Part shown: piece by piece, positions 24,413-34,627 of the stretch
Numbering within the stretch: the first letter of the stretch is position 1
How the letters are laid out: the number at the start of each line of letters is the position of its first letter
Assembly (NCBI GenBank): GCA_030068145.1
Contig: JAPJBO010000211.1
Span: 62,001 to 126,000 of the forward strand
Reading direction: 5' to 3'
From: Diplonema papillatum
Taxonomy: Eukaryota; Euglenozoa; Diplonemea; Diplonemida; Diplonemidae
DNA length: 64,000 nt
Notes under the pieces: generated by a model
The model's input: only the letters and a program-made list of their open reading frames with translations
Databases searched by the model: none
Told to the model about the DNA's origin: nothing
Position numbers and translations under genes: made by a program

Positions 24413-24752
24413 AGAAGAAGGAAAGCTAGGCACCGGGATCTTCCTGACGAGCACGCAACCCGGTGACCATAACCAAGAGTCGAAGATTAGCATTGAAAAA
24501 ACTTCCTGGCTTTTCGCGCCGTAGCAGAACGACCACACCCTACCCAATCTCAAACACCCCCCTAAACACGATAGGGGACTTCACAAGGTTTCGCAACGGA
24601 GTGACACATCACCCCGAAACGAGCAGCACCCTCCACTCTTCTCAACCCTCTCAACCCCCCTCCTTACCGAAGCCTCTACGGTCAACCGGAGACTTTAAAA
24701 CACCGACCCTCGAATCCCCAAATAACGCCAAGAAAAAGAAAAAGGCCGCACC
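24413..24752. other. Intergenic, no gene seen
   Basis: C- and A-rich stretch with only short frames; nothing recognised. Confidence 0.35.
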
Positions 24753-25022
24753 GGGTCCAGGAACGTGACGGTTAATCACAGCTTGCAAAGCTTGAGTCGG
24801 AGGCAGCACACAGTGCCACAACCCCGTCCGCTCTGCCCTGTGGCTGACCCGTCTCGACGAGCTTGTGTTCAGCGCAAGCGCCAAGCCCCAAGGTGCGCCA
24901 CGCCTTGATGCTTTAGTTTGGGAAATCGGTAGCAGCCACTTGACCCGTAGGCCCGTGGCTCTGCAGTACCGCCGAACACGTGAAGCTTCGCACCCGTGTA
25001 GCAGGCTTTCCCTGGTACCTCC
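24753..25022 (+). repeat. Dispersed repeat R4, copy 1
   Basis: About 260 bp containing GCTTGCAAAGCTTGAGTCGG and CCGCCGAACACGTGAAGCTT. The same sequence occurs inverted at 50214-50456 in intron 1 of gene C. R2-tail-like sequence follows immediately (CCCTCTAGCCTCCGTTG). Confidence 0.85.
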
Positions 25023-25584
25023 CCCTCTAGCCTCCGTTGAAAGAAACACAAGGCAGTACTTTCCCAAGGAAAATCCGATTCGCCGAGAGTCACCTGGCGG
25101 CCTTGTATACCGCCGGTGCTTCAAAGCGATTTTTTCGAGGCCACCGCCTTAATGTTCTCATTCCCCACCAGCGTCGCTTTCGCGTCCTCCTGGACGTGAG
25201 CCATGCATCCCCCCAAACCCACCCGGTGCGTATTAGCTTTAAAAGAACCCATTCGACGAAGGTCACCCGGAGACTCTAAGATCCCGGATTCTCAAGCGAA
25301 CTACAACTCTAAAACGAAAACGCAACCCGCGCAATTTTGCCTCTCAAAGTCTTAGCTTTTCCGCGGAGTAGTAATTCGACAAAAAAGGCACAGCAGGTTT
25401 TGCCGCCCGCTTATTATTTATTTTTCGTGGGAAAATAAGACTTGTTTCTTTGAAGACTACCATAACAATGCAAACGACAGGTTTGCCGCTGCCAGAGAAA
25501 CAAAAGTAGCTTGATTGTAATATTATATCCTCGAAGTCTGTCGTGCACCCCCATGTCCTCGACAAGCTTGAGCGCCAGCTCCTG

Positions 25585-25730
25585 CGGCCCCTAGGCCCGA
25601 GCGATTTGCACGTCAACACCGCAACGGACCTCCACCAGGGTTTCCCCCGGCTTTGCCCTATCCAGGCATAGTTCACCATCTTTCGAGTCCCACTTCATGT
25701 GGTCAGCAGCAAGATCAGCAGCTTTCTGGC
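25585..25730 (-). pseudogene. 28S rRNA fragment, degraded
   Basis: On the minus strand the sequence contains CGAAAGATGGTGAACTATGC followed by CCTGGTGGAGGTCCGTTGCG and GACGTGCAAATCG. These match in order a conserved stretch of eukaryotic 28S rRNA (GAAAGATGGTGAACTATGCC, CTGGTGGAGG, GACGTGCAAATCG). Flanking sequence diverges within about 50 bp, so it is an isolated fragment. Confidence 0.75.
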
Positions 25731-25844
25731 TTCACCGTTACTCCAACCGTACAGCGCGGCAAGCGGACAGGAGCGGTGGACGAGAAGGACCGACACAAGC
25801 ATAGGAGTGAGATTTTTGTTATTGTGCTAGCAAACGCAAATGTG

Positions 25845-25930
25845 GGTTTACTAAGAATTTGTAGTTGGCAGCGTACTACGTGCAACTCTCCAATACAAGT
25901 GAGTTCCGCTGGGTGCGCACAAACAAAAGA
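25845..25930 (+). repeat. Dispersed repeat R1, copy 4
   Basis: GTAGTTGGCAGCGTACTACG and TGAGTTCCGCTGGGTGCGCA, as in the other copies. The 5' part is missing. Confidence 0.65.
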
Positions 25931-26172
25931 AAGCCCCACCTGGTGTTATCCACAGAGCAGGCCACACCCAAATCCTGCAGAAGTCGAAGTTTCCATTTTG
26001 GTTTCACGTTTTTCGTAACAATTAATTGTAAACAAAGAGAACGCTGGCAGCGTGTTTGGGAGAATATTAGCCTGCTACCGATCATATTCACACACCATCA
26101 CTCACTAACAGGCTAATCCTCCCCCGGCACGTACAAATACACATCGCGCCTATTCTTTTTAGTACTATCAAT

Positions 26173-26312
26173 CTTGTGGGTTGCCCTTCGATGTATTGTG
26201 CAGGCTAAAAAGACGTAGGCAGCGTGTTTTGGTGGTTGATCAGAATTCCTTACCTGAATACACACAGGGTAAATACAAGTGGGAAAACGATCAACCGGCA
26301 CGCACAAACAAA
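26173..26312 (+). repeat. Dispersed repeat R3, copy 2
   Basis: AAAAAGACGTAGGCAGCGTG, GTTGATCAGAATTCC and CGATCAACCGGCACGCAC, as in intron 2 of gene A. Confidence 0.7.
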
Positions 26313-26720
26313 CGACCACCACGTACCCGCTCGGGTACGAGGAAGAAAGCCACCCAAAAATATGCGACACCTAAACTTTGCTGAGATCCCGCAGAATTCA
26401 TGTATTTGCGATTTGGATAACACCACCCTTACTAGTTTTCTTTTCCTGCCCGAGCGTCGAATCTGCCTTCGTGCGTGCGGGTATCCCAGCGGTACCGAAA
26501 CTGTAGAGACTGTGTTAGTTTTGTTATTGCGACAAGCAGGGCAGAGCCAAAGGACCTTCATGACCAGTCCTCGGTTTCCAATCTGTTTGAAAGTCGTTTC
26601 CTCGTCCATTCAGAATTGAAAGCTTTGGTAATGATTCGGCAAGATATTACCTTGATTAATTACGGACTGGAGTGTAATACATTAGAAGCAATGGATGATA
26701 TCTAAACCTGTCAATGCACA

Positions 26721-27084
26721 CAATTGGTGGACAAGTCTGTTCGCGGTAATTCCAGCACCAATAGCGTATATTAATGCTGCTGCTGTTAAAAAGCTGTGTA
26801 GTGTTTCCCCTTCAGCCTCCGTCGAACAAAGCACCCGAGACGCGCACTACTTCTTAAGGAGAGCGCGACTTATAGCGCGCGGAAGAGCGAGCCAATAGCA
26901 TGTTTGTGATGCTCCTAAATGTCCTAGGCTGCACGCGCACTATCTTGAAGAGGATGGGAAATCTTTTGAACTTGCGTCGTGATGAGGATCGATGATTGCA
27001 ATTGTTCTCCTCGAATGAGGAATGCCTAGTAGGCGCAAGTCATCAGCTTGCACTGATTTCGTCCCTGCCATTTGTACACACCGC
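26721..27084 (+). pseudogene. 18S rRNA pseudogene with a large internal deletion
   Basis: Two blocks of 18S rRNA are in correct order and strand. Block 1 (26721-26803) is the 530-loop region: CAATTGGTGGACAAGTCTG, then CGCGGTAATTCCAGCACCAA and TAGCGTATATTAATG. The GTGCCAGCAGC core is missing. Block 2 (26848-27084) is the 3' domain: ACTTCTTAAGGAGAGCG, GTTTGTGATGCTC, GGCTGCACGCGCACTA, GGCGCAAGTCATCAGCTTGC and CCATTTGTACACACCGC. The several hundred bases normally between them are absent, and a short R2-like piece lies at the junction. Similarity may begin weakly upstream (from about 26600). It is not a functional rRNA gene. Confidence 0.85.
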
Positions 27085-27385
27085 ACCCAGTGGACCTCCG
27101 AGTATAGTCTAACCATCCTCGGGCAGTCGATGGCATGAGCAAGGCCCTGTCTCCGGAATGTCACGGTTTGTATCCAACACCGAACGAAGCCAGTGGGGGA
27201 TTCTTGTAGTAGTTTCTTTCCAGTGGGGGGGCCTCGGAAGTAAAGCCGGAGGCCAGGGCATTTCGCAACCCCTCTCCGCATAATGTGTGCGTAGTCCCTG
27301 CGAAAGGAACTCCTCCCCAATCGGAAGTTTCTTTGACCACCGTAAAAAGAAGAAAGTTGGTGCTGCCTAGCGAGTCGCAGTCGCA

Positions 27386-27688
27386 ATCAGGGCGAGTGCC
27401 CAGTGCCCCGTTTTTTAGCTGATTGCTCAGACGCGGTTGTAGGGGCCTTCTCCCCGTGACGGATTCGCCTGTGCTCTAGTAGCACGGGTGGTCCTGGCTG
27501 TGACGAGCTACGAACAGCCGCCTGACAAACCAGACTCACACCGCTGTCCTGTCTGCAGACACTCAGGTTCCGCGCTGATGATGGTCCGCCTTATGTATCC
27601 GTGGCTTAAAGGACCGAAACACGGCGCAGACGGGACCAGTGCGGTGTTGAGCACATACCCATTCCAAGCACGTTCTTGCAATCCCCCC
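27386..27688 (+). repeat. Dispersed repeat R5, copy 2
   Basis: Near-identical to 5552-5848 in intron 1 of gene A. This copy follows the 18S pseudogene and ends in a C-run. Confidence 0.8.
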
Positions 27689-27779
27689 CCCCCCAATCGG
27701 ACGAATTGATCCGCTCGGCTCTTTCTTTGCCGTCCCAGCAATACCGTTTCAGTTTGAAGCCTCGAGTACCTACGAGTGC

Positions 27780-28060
27780 TCTGTCGTGGGTACGGGCACT
27801 GCAGGTGTTTTGCTCTGCCGGTAAGGGTGCACCGTAGGTATCACGCAGGCGGTACCGCGCACTGGCGTGCACTGCAGGTGTTCCGCTCTGCCGGTAGTGG
27901 GCACTGTCGGTATTGCGATGATGCATTGTCGTCGGTACCGTGCACTGCACGTGCTACGCTAATCCATGTGGTTCATGTACTCAAAAGAACTCAATGCTAT
28001 GCTCTGCCGGTAGTGGGCACTGTCGGTACGACGCACGGTCAGTGTCGTCGGTGCCGGGGG
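27780..28060. repeat. Degenerate repeat R11, array 1
   Basis: Irregular repetitions of CTCTGCCGGTAGTGGGCACT and GTCGGTA motifs. A related array lies at 33355-33790. Confidence 0.65.
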
Positions 28061-28089
28061 GAATTCTCCGTCGGCAGCTTGCTTCACTA

Positions 28090-29064
28090 GCACTAAGAAG
28101 AAAAGGGGGAAAATACGGGCTTTGGCGCACGAGTGGAGAAGCCCCCGAGAGAGACAGCCACCATGTGTGAGGAAGCAGGCTGTCCCAAGAGGTCACTGGC
28201 GTTATGCTGTTCGGCTGTCGCCGAAGTTAGCGACACGCTGCAGCCACACGCCAAGATGATAAATGGCTTCCCTTTGGGCAGTTGTATCCACCCGGTGTTG
28301 TCCCCACTCAGGCTCACTAAGGCCGCGGGGTTGGATCGAGTAGGATTGTCCGGGCCATGGAAAAGCCAGCTCCATCCCCTCCTGATAAACGACACTTTGA
28401 GGTTAGCGTGCAGGATATCTTGAGCGATGGCCTGCATCAATCAAGTCTATGTGACTACCCCATTCCATCGTACCGTGTCGTGCTTCAGGCGCGTGCACCC
28501 ATACGAATCCAATCGTCTTCGCGCGGTCGCTTTGCGTCCTTTCCCGGTGTGCATGCCTCTGCGATTCCTACCGTACATTGACCGAAGTATCCGGCCCCAG
28601 GAAATGTTATGCAGCGCTAGGGGTAGGGATGACCATGTGATACACCATGGTGGTTTGGGTTGGAATGCAAAGAATCTGTGGCGCATCGCCGCCGGCGCGG
28701 TTATCTCTTCGCACGCGATGGCGTCATGCTTTCGCCTCTTAAGCTCGTCTTGGTCGTCGCGCTCAGGCGCGCGCTTGGTGCTTCGCTTCTTCTTCGATTG
28801 CTAGTCGAAGTTCATCAGTTGCGCGCTGTTTTCTAGTTCTTCTCGGCGCTTGGGCGATGGTCGTGTTGCCTTCAACTGCACTTCTATGCATCCTTCGCGC
28901 CTTGCCAGAACACCATGGTGGACCGTGATCCGCTGTGATGAACAGCGGCAGGCAATTCGATGCAGCTCCACCACGCGGCCCAAGCAACAAGTCAGCTTCC
29001 CGGCGCTTCGTCGGAAAGCGGGCGCTTCCGTTTCGTAGAAAACCCGATCCCCGCTACTTTTTTT
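28090..29064. other. No confident gene; possible decayed coding remnants
   Basis: Open frames exist on both strands. The minus frame at 28447-28804 is rich in Lys/Arg and open for over 100 codons, but it has no recognisable domain. The segment 28930-28985 (CAGCGGCAGGCAATTCGATG) is echoed near 46790. Confidence 0.35.
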
Positions 29065-29312
29065 TGTATAAGCACCTGCTTTGTAGGAAATGCTTGGAGA
29101 CTGCCAGTTGCGATAGATCAAAGGAGGTAAACGTGCTGTAGCCCACACGATACACAGGTAGCGGCGGGTCTACCCCTACACGACAAGACACACAAACACA
29201 ACAGGTCCAAGTCCTGAGTGAGAAAACAACACACGGTGGGTGTAAGCGAAGAACAATACAACAAATAACGCTGACAAATCAGATTGTGTTTGTATTGTAT
29301 TTGCCCCTACCT
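29065..29312 (+). repeat. Dispersed repeat R2, copy with internal insertion
   Basis: TGTATAAGCACCTGCTTTGT start and ACACAG/GTAGCG donor-like site. Later GTGTTTGTATTGTATTTGCC recalls the pyrimidine tract, displaced by inserted sequence. Confidence 0.55.
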
Positions 29313-29363
29313 CTATATTTCCTCCCTTCCCTTCGGAGTCAAGGCAGCTACGTCAAATATTCT

Positions 29364-29488
29364 TTGTATAAGCACCTGCTTTGTAGGCAATACTGAGGAG
29401 GCTGCCAGTTGCAAAAAGTCTCAAAGGTGGTACTCATCGGCATGCCGATCTATCGAAATGAGCAACCCGGGCAGTCCCTCGAGCGTTT
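29364..29488 (+). repeat. Dispersed repeat R2, internally deleted copy
   Basis: TGTATAAGCACCTGCTTTGT head joined to GAAATGAGCAACCCGGGCAG tail; the intron-like middle is missing. Confidence 0.6.
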
Positions 29489-30290
29489 TTTGTTTGTGTC
29501 TAGCCTTTTCAGTAGATAATAGGTGCACCAGGCGCAGCTTATCTTCTCGTCGTGCGAAAAGTGCGTTACGAACCTCAGCCGCCCGGATCAGCTTTTGTTT
29601 TCCCACCTCCCTTTTTGGAACCCTTCAACCTAGTTGCTTACAACGCAGCTCGTTATAGGGCTTTGCTTATGAAATGCCCACCAACGCGCACGCACCCACC
29701 CACGCTTTCTCTCTCTCTTTCCTTCCTTGAAGTCAGTTCTGAGAGGCTTGAGGAAGGGAAACACAGTGAGCAAGGCAATCAATTCCCGTTTCCTTTTTTT
29801 TCTTCACCATCTCTCCTTTCATCGTGCGACAGCCCCGAGCAAACACAACTACACCAAAAAGACACGTGCAACCAGTACCCGTCAATCACAAGTGCTCACA
29901 CCCCACAACAACAACAAACCACACGTACACACACAGACAGCCCAACAACAACCAACGCTCTCTTGCGGGATACATAATGTATTGCGAAGGCGTAAAAAAA
30001 AAGACGTAGGCACACGCGTGCCTCGAAGGTTGGCCAGACTTCCAGAGTTCCTAACCTGCACAGCGGGAAGGCGGGACGTCCAACAACCGGCGCGCGCAAA
30101 CCAAAGAACACGAACCAGCCGGGAGAAGACGTCGAAAGACCCAGCTCCTTGCTGGCCCGCAATGTTGTCCCTGGGTGTTTGGCCTGAACGTATTTAGGTG
30201 GAGCACAAGGGGCGACACACTGGAATTTATCCGGAAGAAAAAGTCACACTGCGAGTAGCTGTATAACTTCTTGATGCTGTGCAGCTTCTT
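29489..30290. other. Intergenic, no gene seen
   Basis: Contains a diverged R3-like stretch (about 29980-30110) and CA-rich sequence. No coding frame is supported. Confidence 0.4.
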
Positions 30291-30294
30291 TCAC

Positions 30295-30420
30295 AGCAAA
30301 CGAAGAGTCTCAGGTGAAGCAGTCAGTCAATGGGAATTGCAGAAGCATGAGACTCATCAGGTCGTCGAACGCATTAGCGGGCTGGGTTCGCCCATGCCCA
30401 TCAGCAGTTGAGTGTCGCTT
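30295..30420 (+). pseudogene. Degraded 5.8S rRNA and start of an ITS2-like segment
   Basis: GGAATTGCAGAA, then ACTCATCAGG and TCGAACGCATTAGCG, follow the order and spacing of the 3' half of 5.8S rRNA (CGAATTGCAGAA, GAGTCATC, GAACGCA). CCCATGCCC and GTTGAGTGTCGCTT follow, as in many ITS2 starts. The 5' half is poorly conserved. The sequence to about 30660 is ITS2-like in composition only. Confidence 0.65.
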
Positions 30421-30740
30421 GAAAATCTAATCTCACAGACTGCGTTCGACTCTTGATTCGATGGTGATTGGCTTGCTGATTATTGTTGATCGAGTTGAAT
30501 CGGTTTGAATCGAGAATGTGGCGGTGCAAAGATCACTTAACCCGATCGATGTTCTGTTTGAAATTCTGAGTCCGAGAACAAGCATCGCATATCTTCTGGA
30601 ATTGAATCGCAAGGCTTGATGAAATTGGATGGTGTTTGGTCAATGGATCTTCAATGAGAGCGACTGACGATTTCCAAAAAATCGTCTAGTCTCACCACCC
30701 GTACTTTCACGGCAGAAATAATTAGGGCGGGCAGCGGCTT

Positions 30741-31064
30741 CACAACTTCGTGTCGCAAGACAATTTTTCCGACCCAGCCTCATGCGCAAACTACGCACGA
30801 GAAACGGTGCCGTATGCTGCTACCACAGGATGGTAGGTGGATGGGTAGATGCATCCGTGCTGCATCGTATCCCGATACCTAGCAACCACGAGCTCGTGGT
30901 GGCACATCCTGGGTGGTATGAGGACGTAGTATGTACACCAACGAGTAGAGTGTATACATACTACTACATACTACCATACATACTACCCTATAACACAACT
31001 TCGTGTCGCAAGACAATTTTTCCGACCCAGCCTCATGCGCAAACTACGCACGAGAAACGGTGCC
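30741..31064 (+). repeat. 71-bp direct duplication
   Basis: The segment CACAACTTCGTGTCGCAAGA through GAGAAACGGTGCC at 30741-30811 is repeated identically at 30994-31064. Confidence 0.9.
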
Positions 31065-31419
31065 TTGGCCCATCCGAGGCGGGTGAGCTTTTACGTACGG
31101 AGTTGAGTAAAGGGGGGGGTCGAATCCAAAACTAGAAACCTACCACTTGGGTGGTCCTAAAATGCTGGGGAAATCCAAAATAACTGTTCGGATGCTCGTT
31201 TAGGCTGAATTAATGGCTGCAGAAAGCAAAAGAAAAACAAGACAGAATCATCTCCCGCAAGGCAATGCAGCCCAAACCCAAGCGAGGGGGAAAAGCGGGA
31301 AAGTGTCCCGCTTTTACACCGTTTCCCCCCCACGCCTCTCCCCAAAAAAGCAGAGGGCCCCATATTTACGGAGTCTCACACTCCCACCATTTCGTTTTTT
31401 TTTTTATTTTGTGTTAACA
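31065..31419. other. Intergenic, no gene seen
   Basis: Holds one R14-type G-run end (GTAAAGGGGGGGGTCGAAT at about 31107-31125), matching the ends of the element at 60384-60552. Confidence 0.5.
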
Positions 31420-31693
31420 ATGCATTGTTGGTACTAAAAATTAGTAGTTGGCAGCGTACTACATGAAACTTTCCACAGCAGGTGAGTTCCGCTAGTGCGC
31501 ACAAACAAAAGAAAGCGCCATACTAATCTTCTCTTCAATTTCTTTGTTAGAGTTATAGCACCCGCTTTGTAGGAAATGCTTGAGGAGACTGCCAGTTGCG
31601 ATATCAAAGGAGGAAAGGTGCTGTAGCCCACACGAAACACAGGTAAATCTGGGTTGCCTTCGAAATGAGCACAAGGCAGTCCCTCGAGCATTT
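31420..31693 (+). repeat. Composite R1 + R2 copy
   Basis: A complete R1 (TTGGTACTAAAAATTAGTAG, CCACAGCAG/GTGAGTTCC) is followed 40 bp later by R2 (GCTTTGTAGGAAATGCTTGA, ACACAG/GTAAATCTGG). R2's pyrimidine tract and acceptor are deleted and its tail CAAGGCAGTCCCTCGAG follows directly. Confidence 0.7.
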
Positions 31694-32570
31694 TTTGGCA
31701 AACCCCCGGTCGTTGTAATCATTAGCGTGCAAATGACTCCCCACTATAGGACAACACGAGCAGTGTCCGACGAAGCCCCCCCGTCAATACCACCCAAGAA
31801 GTGTGGCAAGAGTCCCATCTCCCACAGCGCCGTACGAGGTAGTGCAGTTGCAGGCGATAGCCTGCATTAGTCACCAGGGTGAAATGCATAATTGTAGGCA
31901 CCTAGTCGTCTCCGGCGCTTGCGCTTCTTAGGTCGTGTCCCAAAGCTTCCTTCGAACGGCGCCATGCACGGCGCGTTGTCCATCAGCTCGTCGAGAATGA
32001 TTACGTCAAGCTACAATGGAACCTCCCGGGTACAAGGTGCATTGCGAAGGAGCTTTTCTGCCATCCTTCTCCTCCTTCGAGCCTCTCCGGACCTTGCGAA
32101 CACTGGCCTTCTGTACCGCAAAAAACTGGAAAGGCCATCCGATAGTATATATCCAAGGGGAACCCCCGTGGCCATCGTGCTCCGAGCTCATGCCTTATGG
32201 CGGCAGATCCGACGGATCGAGTCGGAGAAGAGTATGGCCGCCGTCACGCTTTCCATTCGAACGCCTCCCGAGACTCTCGGCGGTGTCGAACCGGAAATCG
32301 CGTATTCCGTTCTTTTTCAAAAAATAGTACACGTGTACTGAACACTCGACGTCCATTCAGGCCCCACGAGCGACAGCTCGGGACTCGGGTATTTCCCCTA
32401 CTGGCTCCGTAAAGTCTGAGCTGAGCTGGTGGACTGGAGATGGCGCCAGGATATAGGAGTATCAACAACTGGCAGAGGAAGAAGTAGACGGAAGCAAGAG
32501 TTGAACCTGTTTCGAAGAGAAGGCTTCAGCGCCCGGAAGTTTCTCGTTTCCCCCCGCCTTCTGTTGTGTT
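31694..32570. other. No confident gene; possible decayed minus-strand coding remnant
   Basis: On the minus strand near 31900-32180 a conceptual frame with one stop contains LDVIILDELMDNAPC followed by a Lys/Arg-rich block. It reads like an old protein-coding relic, but no family is recognised. Confidence 0.25.
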
Positions 32571-32571
32571 A

Positions 32572-32655
32572 ACACAAAATGCATTGTTCGTACTAAGTAT
32601 TAGTAGTAGGCAGCGGACTACATGAAACATACCAAAGGGTGAGTTCCGCCAGCAC
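32572..32655 (+). repeat. Dispersed repeat R1, copy 6
   Basis: TGCATTGTTCGTACTAAGTA and GGGTGAGTTCCGCCAGCAC. Confidence 0.65.
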
Positions 32656-33354
32656 AAACAAAGATACCGCCGTACCAATCTTTGCTTTTTGGTTTGGAGG
32701 CACAACCACCCCAAGCTTTCATATCCTACCCCCCCTGCCCCGTCGAAGGCACGAATGGGGATGTCGAAACCACAAAAGTAGCAGCAGCGAAGATACACTG
32801 ACAACTTTCCCCGCTTGTATCAACCACCTTTTTTAGCAACACCGCGCGTATCTACCACCTTCGTCTTAGCAACGCAGACGCTTTTTTTTTGTCCCCTTTT
32901 TGCAGTTTACTGAGGGAATAGGAGCAAGACGCATGGCTAGATGAGCACGACCACCTCGAATCGACACCAGAATAACTCGGGGTGGCTTCGACGACTAGTA
33001 ATATCCCGGTAAATGTGTAGCAGACCTTGCACGATGTGCTTCGCACAGCGAGCCGCGGCAAACAATTCGTCCGTAGACTTTGAATCGTCGGTGGTGCTTC
33101 CACCAGTGTTCGCGCATTCCGCAGCAGTAGCTACCGCGACTTGGCGGTAGATCGTATCGCATGCGGCCGCTGCTGCACTTGAAAAAGTGACGCACAACGT
33201 GCTAAGCACTCTCAAGCAAGCTGTGCAAACCACCGTCCGTCAGGCCGTGGAATGACAGCAATGCACACGAAATGTTTAGCAGCTCCCACGCAAACCGTGC
33301 GCACGTCACCGTCGGACTTCGGTTTGACTGCTGCAGTTGCGCACAGTTGGCAAG
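32656..33354. other. Intergenic, no gene seen
   Basis: Only short overlapping frames; nothing recognised. Confidence 0.4.
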
Positions 33355-33790
33355 ACGCAGTGACGGTACCGCGCACTGACGGTACCATGCACTGTCATCG
33401 ATACCAGGCACTGCGGGCATTATGCTCTGTCGGCAACACATGCGCCTCTGCTCTGTCGGTAATACGCAGTGCGCATAATACCTTCAGCCACGTGATATGC
33501 ACTGAAGGCATTATGCGTTGTCGTCGTGCAGGTGCTATGCTTTGCCGGCAGTAGGCACTGCTGGTAACACGCAGGGGCGGTATTTCGCACTGACGGTAAT
33601 ATGCACTGTCGTCGGTACCGAGCACGTTCAGGTATTGTGCTTCTTGCCGGTAGGTGTGCACTGTTCAGCACTACGCAGTGGCGGTTTTGCGCACTGGCGA
33701 GATTTCGCACTATCGTCGGGACCGGACTCTTCTGGCAGTCTGCCAGTACATAAAGCACTGCCGACGATACGCCCAGTTTCCGGTGCGCGT
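33355..33790. repeat. Degenerate repeat R11, array 2
   Basis: Repeated CACTGNCGGTANNRNGCACT and TGCTCTGTCGG-like motifs, related to 27780-28060. It keeps frames open for long stretches without being coding. Confidence 0.65.
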
Positions 33791-34371
33791 CGACAGTTCG
33801 ACAAAATATATACACGGTGAAAACAATCAATTCGTCCCCTCCCTTCTTTGCACCCGTTCCATCGTCCGCCGTCTACTACTCCGCTCGTCCCCACAGCAAG
33901 CCGCGCGACAGCGCCTTGCGAGGAAAACAATAATGAGAGACGGCAAAACAAAATATATGGGAAAAGCGAAGGAAAATAAAGAAGCGAAAAAAAGCAAAAA
34001 AGCAAAAAAGAAACTGAGCGAATACCGCCGGAAAAACAGAAAGAAAGAATTACAGGCAAAACAATTCATTACCCCCTCTTTTCATTTTCGCTACGCGAAA
34101 GCAAAGCAGAGCGACTCTTGGGTTCTTCAGACGTTCCGTTTCTGCGCGTTGAAAGATTCATCCCGGTGGCAATTCTGCCATAGTGCAACAAACCGGTGGA
34201 GGCGGCACCGTTCGACCGTATCATGTGGCTGGAAACCTCTTTGTAGAGTTTTTACTCCTAAGAGTTTCTTCTGCGTGACCCAGGGGCCGTGGTCCAGCGA
34301 GGTCTCTCTCGAACAGCGTACAACCAAAAGTTCGCCAAACCCCTGTCTTCCCGTATTGCCACAACCAGCCC
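33791..34371. other. Intergenic, low complexity
   Basis: A-rich stretch (33930-34060) encoding only Lys-rich translation in an open frame. No gene is supported. Confidence 0.4.
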
Positions 34372-34503
34372 GGAGACTTAAAATCCCGGAGTTTCAACCA
34401 GAAGAGTCTACGAGAAACTAGACCGGTCCACACCTTCCTAATAGACTGTGATAGACCGACGAATACAGCTCCAGCCAGGTCTATGCAGCTCCAGGATACG
34501 GTT
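34372..34503 (+). repeat. Dispersed repeat R8, copy 1
   Basis: GAAACTAGACCGGTCCACAC, ATAGACCGACGAATACAGCT and GCAGCTCCAGGATA, repeated at 46562-46704. One copy precedes the pseudogene and the other lies between B and C. Confidence 0.75.
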
Positions 34504-34504
34504 G

Positions 34505-34627
34505 ACCCTGATAGGGATAGACCTGATAGGGATGGTCCTGATAGGGATGGACCTGATGGGGATGGATGGCCCTGATAGGGATGGACCTGATAGGGATGGC
34601 ATTGATAGGGATGGACCTGATAGGGAT
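34505..34627 (+). repeat. 15-bp minisatellite ACCTGATAGGGATGG
   Basis: About eight imperfect units abut the protease-type coding repeat of the pseudogene. An abbreviated version follows R8 copy 2 near 46706. Confidence 0.8.

Noticed and set aside
26940-27386. 148-codon minus-strand frame
   Set aside because: It is antisense to the 18S rRNA-derived block and is explained by it.
33654-34421. 255-codon plus-strand frame
   Set aside because: It runs through the R11 array, an A-rich Lys tract and R8-type sequence; it is a composite of repeats without a domain.
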